Positions 8,870-17,098 of a DNA stretch of 64,000 nucleotides are shown here, piece by piece; the stretch's first letter is position 1; every line of letters begins with the position of its first letter. The stretch is from Paenibacillus ferrarius (GTDB taxonomy: Bacteria; Bacillota; Bacilli; Paenibacillales; NBRC-103111). Below the pieces are notes generated by a model, which worked only from the letters and a program-made list of their open reading frames with translations, ran no database searches and was not told the DNA's origin. A program made the translations under genes and the position numbers. The stretch lies in contig NZ_MBTG01000006.1 in NCBI RefSeq assembly GCF_002027705.1, forward strand, positions 180,038 through 244,037. Reading direction: 5' to 3'.

Positions 8870-9568
8870 ATGATCCAAGTATTTCCCGCGCACACGCGCA
8901 ATGCGACCGATTTAGGCTGGCTGAAGAGCTATAAGAACTTCTCATTCGGCGATTATTTTGATGAAGAGAACGTTGGTTTCGGGGTTATGCGTGTATGCAA
9001 TGACGATGATATTGCCGCCGGTCGGGGATTTGGCCCGCATCCGCATAGCGATATGGAGATTGTCAGCATCGTTCTTAGCGGAGCTATTAAGCATGAAGAT
9101 AGTCTGGGGCATGTTGCGGTAACAGCAGCCAATGGCGTTCAGCGGATGTCTGCGGGCAGCGGCGTCATTCATGCCGAATACAATGCATCAGAAACGGAAC
9201 CGATGAGCCTGTTCCAGCTATGGTTTATGCCGGAGAAGCGGGGGATGGAGCCCTCTTTCGAGAATGTCACCTACGAGCCTGACGCGATGATCAATGCTCT
9301 TCTGCCTGTGGTTACGCCTGAAGGCGGGGAACACAAAGCGAAGATTCATCAAGATATGAGCATTTATTTGAGCAAATTGGAAGCAGGGAAAGAGCTTGTT
9401 TTCACACAAGGCGAGAATCGCCGCATTTTTCTCATGGTGATCAGCGGCAAATGTTCAGCCAATGAGGTTATGCTGGAAACGAAGGACAGTGCGCGTATGC
9501 AAGCTGAACAAACCGTCACTATCCAAGCGCTGGAAGATACTCATTTCATGTTGATAGATCTGCCATAA
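8870..9568 (+). CDS. Pirin family protein
   Basis: A 232-residue bicupin of the pirin/YhhW family. The metal site is intact: His57 and His59 in GPHPHSDMEIVS, and His101 and Glu103 in GVIHAEYN. Members are metal-binding cupins and some have quercetin 2,3-dioxygenase activity; the physiological substrate is usually unknown. AAGGAGG precedes the ATG. A small unknown gene follows 21 bases later and a nitric oxide synthase gene after that, so the three may be co-transcribed and linked to oxidative or nitrosative stress (inference). Confidence 0.9.
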   Translation: MIQVFPAHTRNATDLGWLKSYKNFSFGDYFDEENVGFGVMRVCNDDDIAAGRGFGPHPHSDMEIVSIVLSGAIKHEDSLGHVAVTAANGVQRMSAGSGVIHAEYNASETEPMSLFQLWFMPEKRGMEPSFENVTYEPDAMINALLPVVTPEGGEHKAKIHQDMSIYLSKLEAGKELVFTQGENRRIFLMVISGKCSANEVMLETKDSARMQAEQTVTIQALEDTHFMLIDLP

Positions 9569-9589
9569 TGGAGGAAGGAGGCTGCGGCA

Positions 9590-9922
9590 ATGAAGGAAAT
9601 CTTTTTGGTTAAACATGCGGTAGGCGGTCGAGCATTTATTGATACAGGCAAAAATCCTATCCCTTATACGTGGAAGCAGGTCGAAGACCAATGGATTTTT
9701 ACCGTGCAAATAGAGAAAGCTGAGCACATTGCGGAGCTTTTGAAATGGAAAAATGAGCTGAATGTATTCATCTTTCAAGAAATCGAGAATGAGCCCACGC
9801 AGAAATTATGGTTTTATGTAGGCGACGATTCGGTTCATTATGCGGAGGAAACTGGCGAATTGACGATTGTTGCCAAATCCCAAATCGTTTATATTCCAGA
9901 ACAGTTCAGCGCACAATTGTAA
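9590..9922 (+). CDS. Small hypothetical protein between pirin and NOS
   Basis: A 110-residue protein that I do not recognise. It has no signal peptide, membrane segment or cysteine pair. Its charged, evenly mixed sequence (DQWIFTVQIEKAEHIAEL, then KLWFYVGDDSVHYAEE) suggests a small alpha/beta domain. GGAGGAAGGAGG lies shortly before the ATG, a strong ribosome binding site that supports real expression. It follows the pirin gene by 21 bases and ends 76 bases before the likely NOS start. No function can be assigned. Confidence 0.7.
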   Translation: MKEIFLVKHAVGGRAFIDTGKNPIPYTWKQVEDQWIFTVQIEKAEHIAELLKWKNELNVFIFQEIENEPTQKLWFYVGDDSVHYAEETGELTIVAKSQIVYIPEQFSAQL

Positions 9923-9998
9923 AATCACATCAAGGGGAGCTGTTAAGGGGATATCATCCAGAGCAAGCTGCCATGAATATTGGAATGGAGTCCTACGC

Positions 9999-11081
9999 AT
10001 GAAAGTTCAGGATCAACTACTGGTGAAGGCAATCCCTTTTATCCAAGAATGTTATAGCGAATTAGGCAAAAGCGAAGCCGAAACGAACAGCCGCCTAGCA
10101 GATATTACGCAAGCTATCCAGCACAAGGGCTGCTACGAGCATACGACGGAAGAGCTGGAGCACGGTGCCAAAATGGCATGGCGCAACAGCAACCGCTGTA
10201 TTGGGCGATTGTTCTGGGAGACGCTGAGGGTTCACGATGCGCGGCATATTGTGACCGAAGAGCAGATGGCTGAGGCGCTTTTCAAGCATATTGAAGTCGC
10301 GACCAATGGCGGGAAAATTCGCCCGGTGACGACCATCTTCCCACCTGTACATGATAAGGGAGAGGCGTTTCAGATCTGGAATGAACAGCTTATTCGCTAT
10401 GCTTGCTATGAGACGGAGGAAGGGCTGGTAGGCGACCCGGCATCCTTGCATTTTACGAAGCAATGCCTAGCTCTTGGTTGGCAAGGGGCGGGAACTCGTT
10501 TTGATGTGCTGCCGCTCGTCGTGCAAATCGGAGAAAGAGCACCACGCTTGTTCGAAATACCTAGCAGCTTACTTTTGGAAGTACGAATCTCGCATCCGGA
10601 GATAGTGGCTTTCGAGCAGTTGAAGCTGCAATGGTATGCCGTACCGATCGTCTCGAACATGCGGCTTGAAATCGGCGGTATCTCCTACACCGCAGCTCCG
10701 TTTAATGGCTGGTACATGGGAACCGAGATTGGCGCGCGCAACTTCGCGGATGAGGCCAGGTACAACCTGCTGCCGCATGTGGCAGCGATTATGGGGCTGG
10801 ATACCCGGCGAGATGCGTCCTTGTGGAAGGATCGTGCCCTGGTTGAGCTGAATATCGCCGTGCTGCATTCCTATCAGCAGCAAGGGGTTGCTATTGTGGA
10901 TCATCATACGGCTGCCAGACAGTTTCAGCGCTTTGAAGACAATGAGCAGAAAACGGGTCGCGATGTGACCGGTGACTGGTCTTGGTTAATTCCACCGCTG
11001 TCACCGGCGACGACGCATGTGTTTCATCAGCACTATAAGAATGAAGTGAAGCTGCCTAATTTTTTCTACCGGAATGAATAA
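9999..11081 (+). CDS. nos: Nitric oxide synthase oxygenase
   Basis: A 360-residue bacterial NOS oxygenase domain without reductase, close to the 363 residues of the Bacillus enzyme. It makes nitric oxide from L-arginine using heme and a pterin with an outside reductant. The heme-thiolate cysteine is Cys67 in MAWRNSNRCIGRLFWETL; the substrate segment GWYMGTEIGARNFADEARYN is complete. A longer reading frame opens with TTG at 9867, overlapping the previous gene, but the ATG at 9999 has GGAG at a good distance and puts the heme Cys at the family position. In Bacillus, NO protects against oxidative stress and some antibiotics. Confidence 0.95.
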   Translation: MKVQDQLLVKAIPFIQECYSELGKSEAETNSRLADITQAIQHKGCYEHTTEELEHGAKMAWRNSNRCIGRLFWETLRVHDARHIVTEEQMAEALFKHIEVATNGGKIRPVTTIFPPVHDKGEAFQIWNEQLIRYACYETEEGLVGDPASLHFTKQCLALGWQGAGTRFDVLPLVVQIGERAPRLFEIPSSLLLEVRISHPEIVAFEQLKLQWYAVPIVSNMRLEIGGISYTAAPFNGWYMGTEIGARNFADEARYNLLPHVAAIMGLDTRRDASLWKDRALVELNIAVLHSYQQQGVAIVDHHTAARQFQRFEDNEQKTGRDVTGDWSWLIPPLSPATTHVFHQHYKNEVKLPNFFYRNE

Positions 11082-11091
11082 AAAATATCTT

Positions 11092-11141
11092 TAGGCCTGC
11101 GTGTCGTTCACCGTTGTTTGGTCGAGTGTGCGCAGGCTTTT
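11092..11141 (+). terminator. Probable terminator after nos
   Basis: GCCTGCG and CGCAGGC pair across a roughly 28-base loop region, followed by TTTT. The long loop and short U-run make it weaker than the other terminators in the window. Confidence 0.6.
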
Positions 11142-11308
11142 GCATGCCGTCTTGGCAGCGAAGAGCAGATCCGCCAATTTATAGATAATACGGACAAAAG
11201 AAGACACGCTATGTTACAATAGAACGACTGAAAATTGACCGGTGGCCAAAGCATAATCGTAGAGTCGCTTGTTTTGTGTTGCTAGATATCTGAAAAGAGG
11301 ATTTTGCT

Positions 11309-12196
11309 ATGAAAAAAGGGCTCTGGTACGCTATCCTTGCTTATATCGCATGGGGCTTGCTGCCATTATATTGGAAATCGTTTGAATCGCTGCTCGCAGG
11401 GGAGATCTTGTCTCACCGAATTACGTGGTCTTTTGTGTTCATGGCTATTTTCTTGCTGCTAAGCAAGGGGCGCTGGCCGGAAATTCGCAAGATCGCGACG
11501 AATGGAAGAATACTGCTGCTCATCGGGGCTAGCGGCATTCTCATCAGCTCGAATTGGCTCATCTTTATTTGGGCTGTCAACAACGGTCATGTGATCGAGA
11601 CGAGTCTTGGCTACTATATTACTCCGCTGTTTAATGTTATGCTGGCTGTGCTTTTTCTTAAGGAGAAGCCAACGGGCAGTCAATGGCTGGCGGTTGCTCT
11701 GGCAGGAATCGGAGTTATCCTGGCAACGATTGATTATGGCCGATTCCCATGGATTTCTCTGACATTAGCATCTACCTTTGGCTTATATAGTCTAGTGAAA
11801 AAGAGAGTTTCCTATGATGCCTCTATTGGACTTGCAGGCGAGACGACGGTTGTCTTTCCGATAGCCCTCGCCTATATTATCTACTTGCATGCCGCTCATC
11901 AAGATTCCGCGTGGTCATTGCCGCCGATCTCTTTGATCATGCTGCTACTCTCAGGTGTGGCCACTGCGCTGCCCTTGCTGTGGTTTGCCAAAGCGGCTTC
12001 CCGTCTTCCGCTTTCGATGCTGGGATTCATTCAATACATTGGTCCATCCATCACATTGCTGCTCAGTATATTCGTATTCAAAGAAAAGTTTTCTCCGATG
12101 CTCCTCGTCAGCTTTGCCTTCATCTGGACAGCGCTGATCGTTTATGCATTGGCTTCTATGAAAGTGTCAAGGACCGCCGCAGCGAAGGCGAATTAA
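11309..12196 (+). CDS. rarD: EamA/DMT-superfamily transporter, RarD type
   Basis: A 295-residue membrane protein with ten predicted helices arranged as two EamA repeats. The N-terminus KGLWYAILAYIAWGLLPLYWK and the segment NWLIFIWAVNNGHVIETSLGYYITPLFNV are hallmarks of the RarD subfamily, originally named for chloramphenicol sensitivity; the natural substrate is not settled. AAAAGAGG precedes the ATG. It stands alone, 227 bases after nos, and is closed by a terminator at 12200. Family call is strong, substrate unknown. Confidence 0.9.
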   Translation: MKKGLWYAILAYIAWGLLPLYWKSFESLLAGEILSHRITWSFVFMAIFLLLSKGRWPEIRKIATNGRILLLIGASGILISSNWLIFIWAVNNGHVIETSLGYYITPLFNVMLAVLFLKEKPTGSQWLAVALAGIGVILATIDYGRFPWISLTLASTFGLYSLVKKRVSYDASIGLAGETTVVFPIALAYIIYLHAAHQDSAWSLPPISLIMLLLSGVATALPLLWFAKAASRLPLSMLGFIQYIGPSITLLLSIFVFKEKFSPMLLVSFAFIWTALIVYALASMKVSRTAAAKAN

Positions 12197-12199
12197 TAG

Positions 12200-12232
12200 A
12201 ACCGTTCGAGAGACTGCTCTCGGACGGTTTTT
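12200..12232. terminator. Terminator between rarD and the convergent LysR gene
   Basis: AACCGTTCGAGAG and CTCTCGGACGGTT form a 13-bp stem with one mismatch and an ACTG loop, followed by T residues. It lies between convergent genes. Confidence 0.85.
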
Positions 12233-12271
12233 CATTTGCTTCAGAAGGCGCAGTCAAGCGGCATATGCTGC

Positions 12272-13162
12272 TCATGAATGGGGCTGCTTCAATAGTGGAA
12301 GGAACTGCTTGGCTGCTGGCGAAAAATGTTTATTGCGATGATGGACATAACTGATCCCTCGTAGAAATTGAATGCCTTGGACAGGCACTTTGACCAGCAA
12401 GCCATAATTAATTTCCTGCTGAATCGCGAAGCTGGAAACGATGGAGACGCCTAGATTATGAATGACGCCTTGTTTGATGCCTTCCAAATTGCTGATTTCC
12501 AAATAGTTGGGAGGGGCGAATCCGTGCTCTTTAAATTGATCTTCCAGGTAAAGACGTGTAGCGGATTTATCCGGTTTGAGAATCAAGGTTTCATTCACCA
12601 AGTCTTCCAGTGTGCATTCCTTCTTCTGCGCCAGTCTGTGCAAAGGATTCACGATCAGAACAAGTTCATCTTGATAAAAAGTCGTCCGTTGATAGCGGGC
12701 TTCGTCAATCCGTACCCGATCGGACAGCACTAAGAAATCCACTTTATTCGTATCGAGCATGTGAAGCAGGTGGTTGGAAGACGTGATATTCATATTGATT
12801 TTAATATTGGGAAATGCCGTTGAATACGTGCGCAGCATGCTGGGAAGCAGGTAAACTCCGACAAAGTTGCTTGCCCCGATAGATAAGGTTCCGAAGGATA
12901 GATCCTCCAGCTGCCTCATATGGTCCTTAGCCGAGTGAAGCAAATTAATGATTTGTTCAGCGTAGGGTTTGAATTGCTCGCCTTGCTTCGTTAAGTACAG
13001 TTTTTTTCCGATTCGGTCAAAAAGGGGAACGCCTAATTCTTCTTCGATGCTCTGAATCTGCATACTGACAGACGGTTGAGAGCAATAGAGCAGCTCAGCG
13101 GCCTCCGTAAAATTAAGACATTCGGAGAGCGTAATAAAGGTTTGTAATTTGTTTACGTTCAT
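12272..13162 (-). CDS. LysR family transcriptional regulator
   Basis: A 296-residue LysR regulator. Residues 1-60 hold the helix-turn-helix (NKLQTFITLSECLNFTEAAELLYCSQPSVSMQIQSIE), followed by the substrate-binding fold from about residue 90. It is transcribed away from the DASS transporter gene, and the shared gap contains a perfect dyad matching the CcpC-type site ATAA-N7-TTAT at 13214-13228. This suggests it controls uptake of a di- or tricarboxylate-like anion (inference). Ligand is unknown. Confidence 0.9.
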   Translation of the reverse strand: MNVNKLQTFITLSECLNFTEAAELLYCSQPSVSMQIQSIEEELGVPLFDRIGKKLYLTKQGEQFKPYAEQIINLLHSAKDHMRQLEDLSFGTLSIGASNFVGVYLLPSMLRTYSTAFPNIKINMNITSSNHLLHMLDTNKVDFLVLSDRVRIDEARYQRTTFYQDELVLIVNPLHRLAQKKECTLEDLVNETLILKPDKSATRLYLEDQFKEHGFAPPNYLEISNLEGIKQGVIHNLGVSIVSSFAIQQEINYGLLVKVPVQGIQFLRGISYVHHRNKHFSPAAKQFLPLLKQPHS

Positions 13163-13213
13163 AATGCCTTGTCACCACAATTCATTCAGTAAACTATCAT
13201 TCATGAAATAACT

Positions 13214-13228
13214 ATAAGATTATCTTAT
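13214..13228. promoter_or_regulatory. LysR-type operator candidate (ATAA-N7-TTAT)
   Basis: ATAAGATTATCTTAT is a perfect 7-1-7 inverted repeat. It satisfies both the general LysR T-N11-A rule and the ATAA-N7-TTAT dyad known for the citrate-responsive regulator CcpC. It lies 52 bases before the LysR start and about 185 bases before the transporter start, in the divergent promoter region. Confidence 0.55.
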
Positions 13229-13413
13229 TATAATCAAAATACAATCAAATTGTATAATAGTAACTCGATTCTTATAATGAAAGTGTTGCCAGGTAATTAA
13301 GGGGATGTCAAATGATGTGGATAGGAGTGATTATTAAGCAGGAAGTGAGAAACCGGCCTCATCGTTATACTGGTTTGAAAGCGAATACATTAATGAGTTG
13401 AGGAGAATGTACG

Positions 13414-14901
13414 ATGACCCAAATCCTAGCTGCCACGGAAAAGGATGGCAAGGAACCACCTCTCCAGAAGAAAAGCAAAGTGGAAGATTTGATGAAAAAG
13501 TGGGGAATCCCGCTTGCGGCTGTTGTAGGGCTGCTTTTATTTTTCATGCCTACGCCGGCAGGGCTGACGATAGAAGCTCAGAAAGCGATTGCTATTTTTA
13601 CAGCTTCATTGATTCTTTGGATAACGACACCGATTCCGATTTATTTAACATCGATTATGGCTATTTTGCTGCTTCCGTTAACCGGAGCTGTGAAGGATCA
13701 GGAGATCGCCTTCGGGACATTAGGCTTCGACGTCATTTGGCTCATGGTGGCAGCCTTCATCCTTACTTCAGCCATGATGAAATCGAATCTGGGCCGAAGA
13801 TTTGCTCTATGGATGGTCACGAGCTTCGGGCAAACACCCAAAAGGACGCTGCTCGTCCTGATCATTATTAACTTTGTGCTCGCTTTTTTCGTCCCTTCGA
13901 CAACGGCAAGAGCTACACTGATGGTGCCGATTTGCTTGATTTTGCTGGAGGTATACAAAGCTATGCCTGGTAAAAGCAACTTGGGCAAAGTGATGATGCT
14001 GCAAGGGGTCCAAGCGGATGCGATTGCAACTTCCGGCGTGATGACCGCCACCTCAGGCAATATTATCGCAGTTGGCTTCATTAATGAACAAGCAGGCGGC
14101 CATATTGGTTATATGGATTGGTTGCTCGCTTCCATGCCTACGGCAATCATTACAATGGTGCTGACATTTTTCATCGGACTCAAGCTATTTTCTTTCAAAG
14201 GGGAGTCCAATTTCCAAGATGCCATGGGCATGCTGAAGGATGAATTAAAGAAACTGGGTTCCTTTTCATTGAATGAAAAAAAGGCATTAGTCATCTTTGT
14301 TTGCACCGTTATCCTATGGGCTACTGGAGATTATCAGAAAGATTGGTTTGGCTTCGCTATCAGTACGGAGCAGACGGCCGTGCTTGCCGCGCTCTTCTGC
14401 CTGCTTCCCCGAATTGGGGTGCTGACCTGGAAAGAAGCCAACATCAAATGGGAGCTTATGATCTTCGCAGCCGGAGCTTATGCGGTCGGCAATGCCCTTG
14501 ATAAATCCAAGGGTGCGGAGTGGATCATCAAGAATGTTGTCAGCTTTTTGGGACTGGAGCATATGAATCATGTCTTGGTGTACGTGGTGGTTGTGTTCCT
14601 AAGTATGTACAGCCATCTCATCTTCACGAGCAAAACGGTGCGTGTAACGATCTTAATCCCAGCGTTTATCGCCTTAGCCAAGTCCCTAGGAATGGACCCA
14701 GTGCCTTTGGCGTTAGCTGCTGCGATGACGATGACCTATACGATTACACTGCCGCCGCATTCCAAAGTGAATACGATTTATTTCGGAACCGGCTATTTTT
14801 CCGTGCTGGATCAAGTGAAATATGCGATTGTGACGTGCTTTATCGGTGCAAGCGTAATCAGCTTATCCATCTTTACCTGGTTTAAAATACTGGGATTATA
14901 A
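13414..14901 (+). CDS. DASS (SLC13) family sodium:anion symporter
   Basis: A 495-residue transporter with 11 or more helices. The two hallmark substrate/sodium loops are visible: PSTTARATLMVP near residue 168 and TSKTVRVTILIP near 407, the second copy being a variant of the usual SNT-type motif. Family members move succinate, malate, citrate, tartrate or sulfate with sodium. The first 30 residues are charged and cytoplasmic. GAGGAG precedes the ATG. The ApgM-like gene starts 21 bases after its stop, so the two are one operon, and the divergent LysR gene is the likely regulator. The substrate may be a phosphorylated or sulfonated acid, given that partner (inference). Confidence 0.9.
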   Translation: MTQILAATEKDGKEPPLQKKSKVEDLMKKWGIPLAAVVGLLLFFMPTPAGLTIEAQKAIAIFTASLILWITTPIPIYLTSIMAILLLPLTGAVKDQEIAFGTLGFDVIWLMVAAFILTSAMMKSNLGRRFALWMVTSFGQTPKRTLLVLIIINFVLAFFVPSTTARATLMVPICLILLEVYKAMPGKSNLGKVMMLQGVQADAIATSGVMTATSGNIIAVGFINEQAGGHIGYMDWLLASMPTAIITMVLTFFIGLKLFSFKGESNFQDAMGMLKDELKKLGSFSLNEKKALVIFVCTVILWATGDYQKDWFGFAISTEQTAVLAALFCLLPRIGVLTWKEANIKWELMIFAAGAYAVGNALDKSKGAEWIIKNVVSFLGLEHMNHVLVYVVVVFLSMYSHLIFTSKTVRVTILIPAFIALAKSLGMDPVPLALAAAMTMTYTITLPPHSKVNTIYFGTGYFSVLDQVKYAIVTCFIGASVISLSIFTWFKILGL

Positions 14902-14922
14902 AACACATTTTCGGAGGAAACC

Positions 14923-16161
14923 ATGCTAAAAAGAAAAGTGATTTTGGCCATTGCTGACGGTGTGGGAGACCGTCCTCATCCTTTGCTCAACCATGAAACG
15001 CCTTTGGAATATGCGCAAACGCCTAATTTGGATTACCTTGCGACTAGAGGGATAACCGGCATGATGAACTTAATTAGTCCTGGTATCCCGGTAGGTACTG
15101 ATATGGGGCATCTTATCCTGTTCGGCTATCAGCCGCATCATTACCCTGGGCGTGGACCGATTGAAGCTTTGGGAATCGGCATGACCATTAAGCCTGGAGA
15201 TGTTGTGCTGCGGTGTAATTTTGCGACGGTAGACGAGAAGGGAATCGTAATTGATCGTCGGGCAGGCCGAATACGTAGGCAAACGAATCTGATCGCTGAG
15301 GCTGTCAGCGGCATGGTGATTGATGGGGTAGAGGTCTATGTCAAAGAGGCGACGGAGCATCGGGCTGTTTTGGTGTTGCGGGGCGAGGGCTTAAGCGAGA
15401 AAATCAGCGATTCAGATCCTAAAGCCCCGAATGACGGGGTGCCGTATTTAGAAGTAGAGCCGCTGGATGCCTCCGAGGAATCTATCAGAACTGCTTCTAT
15501 CGTTAATCGCTTCCTTATACAAGCGCATGAAATCTTGATGCATCATCCTGTAAATCAAGAGCGGATGGAGCAGGGGAAGCTGCCTGCGAATTTTATTCTG
15601 ACTCGGGGAGCGGGACGCATGGCTGAGCTTGAGCCTATCGCCGAGCAGTTTCAGATCAGAGGGAGTTGTATTGCAGGGGAAAGCACGGTTCTCGGCGTTG
15701 CTCAGCTGGCAGGGTTCAAGATGATCACCGACAGCCGGATGACGGGAAATATCGATACGGATATCCACTTGAAAGCCAAACTAGCCATCGAACAAATAGC
15801 TGAAAATGATATCGTCTACGTGCATATGAAAGCACCCGATGTGAAAGGGCACGATAACCTGCCGTTCGAGAAAGCCAAAGCGATCGAGCTGTTCGACCAG
15901 ATGGTGGGCAACATCCTGCAAATGCTGCAGGACGATACGTACCTTGCCCTTGCGGCAGATCATTCCACCCCGTGTGAAATCGGGGAACATACCGGTGATC
16001 CCGTTCCGATCCTCATTTATGGTCCCAGTATTCGAAGAGACAGGGTCATGGCCTACAATGAATTGGACTGTGCTTACGGGGGGCTAGGGCATATGTCCGG
16101 AACTGATTTCGTTAGGACCTTGCACGGTTTAATGGGCATTGTGAAGAAGCAGGGGAATTGA
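14923..16161 (+). CDS. ApgM-like alkaline-phosphatase-superfamily enzyme (phosphoglycerate mutase-like)
   Basis: A 412-residue protein of the cofactor-independent, archaeal-type phosphoglycerate mutase (ApgM) family. Metal residues are visible: Asp12 in LAIADGVGDRPHP, APDVKGHDN near residue 304, and ADHSTPCEIGEHTGDPVP near 345. The nucleophile position in PVGTDMGHL is Thr59, where from memory the characterised archaeal mutases carry Ser. GRGPIEALGIGM is conserved. CGGAGGAAA precedes the ATG. Linkage to a DASS anion transporter, instead of glycolytic genes, suggests a role on an imported phospho- or phosphono-acid rather than central glycolysis (inference). Confidence 0.8.
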   Translation: MLKRKVILAIADGVGDRPHPLLNHETPLEYAQTPNLDYLATRGITGMMNLISPGIPVGTDMGHLILFGYQPHHYPGRGPIEALGIGMTIKPGDVVLRCNFATVDEKGIVIDRRAGRIRRQTNLIAEAVSGMVIDGVEVYVKEATEHRAVLVLRGEGLSEKISDSDPKAPNDGVPYLEVEPLDASEESIRTASIVNRFLIQAHEILMHHPVNQERMEQGKLPANFILTRGAGRMAELEPIAEQFQIRGSCIAGESTVLGVAQLAGFKMITDSRMTGNIDTDIHLKAKLAIEQIAENDIVYVHMKAPDVKGHDNLPFEKAKAIELFDQMVGNILQMLQDDTYLALAADHSTPCEIGEHTGDPVPILIYGPSIRRDRVMAYNELDCAYGGLGHMSGTDFVRTLHGLMGIVKKQGN

Positions 16162-16169
16162 TTTTTTCT

Positions 16170-17098
16170 GTCTAAGGGGAAAAAAGGGGGCTTTCGCAGG
16201 CTTCGGGCTGCGAGCTGTGGAAGCCTGCGCTTTGGCAGGCTTTCAACTATTTTGACCTGATTGGTCGGAAATGCCTGCATTTTGGCACGCTTTCAGCTAT
16301 TTTCACCTGATTTGATCGGAAATGCCTGCACTTTGGCAGGCTTTCAGACACTTTCACCCCATTTGATCGAAGAAGCCTGCACTTTTGCAGGCATTCGACG
16401 TGAGGGTGTGGCTGGTTGGAATCTCGCTGGAATCTCACAGGAATCTCGCCGAAGCCGGCAGATTGCCTCGGAGCGTCTATGCCGCGATTTTTTCGCGAAT
16501 TCCTGCGAATATGCATCCTTTTCGTCCTCAGAATCAGCAAAATCGTGAAAAGCCTGCGATTATGCATCTTTTGGAGAGCTTTTCCCGAATTCAGGAAGGA
16601 AAAGCTCAAAAAGCCTGCATAATCGCAGGCTTTCTGCTATTTTCACCCGATTTGCTCGAAAAAGCCTGCACTTTTGCAGGCTTTCAGCGTGAGGGCTGTG
16701 GCTGACTGATTGGCTGGCTGCTATCTCGCTGGAATCTCACAGGAATCTCGCCGATGCCAGCAGATTGCCTCGGAGCGTCTATGCCGCGATTTTTTCGCAA
16801 ATTCCTGCGAATATGCATCCTTTTCGTCCTCAGAATCAGCAAAATCGTGAAAAGCCTGCGAATATGCATCTTTTGGAGAGCTTTTCCCGAATTCAGGAAG
16901 GAAAAGCTCAAAAAGCCTGCATAATCGCAGGCTTTCTGCTATTCTCACCCGATTTGGTCGAAAATGCCTGCACTTTTGCAGGCTTTCAGCGTGGGGGCTT
17001 TGGCTGACTGGCTGGCTGCTATCTCGCTGCTATCTCGCTGTAATCATCCCGAAGCTGCTAGATTGCCTCGAGTGCATCTATGCACTCATTTTAATCAT
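16170..17098. repeat. Hairpin-bearing tandem repeat, 51-bp and ~302-bp periods
   Basis: This 0.93 kb gap has nested repeats. Hairpins of the type CCTGC-N-CTTT-GCAGG start at 16224, 16274, 16325 and 16376, a 51-base period. From 16376 a larger unit begins: copy 1 is 16376-16664, copy 2 is 16665-16966 (body period exactly 302, for example 16471 versus 16773), and a diverged partial copy 3 runs from 16967 to about 17097. Each large unit ends with AAGCCTGC-ATAATC-GCAGGCTT then, 51 bases later, the next GCCTGCA-CTTT-TGCAGGC. Short open frames inside are by-products. No gene or mobile enzyme is present. Confidence 0.85.

Noticed and set aside
16261..17007. Several 60-120 codon frames on both strands in the hairpin repeat
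   Set aside because: They are copies of the same repeat read in different frames, without ribosome binding sites or recognisable domains.
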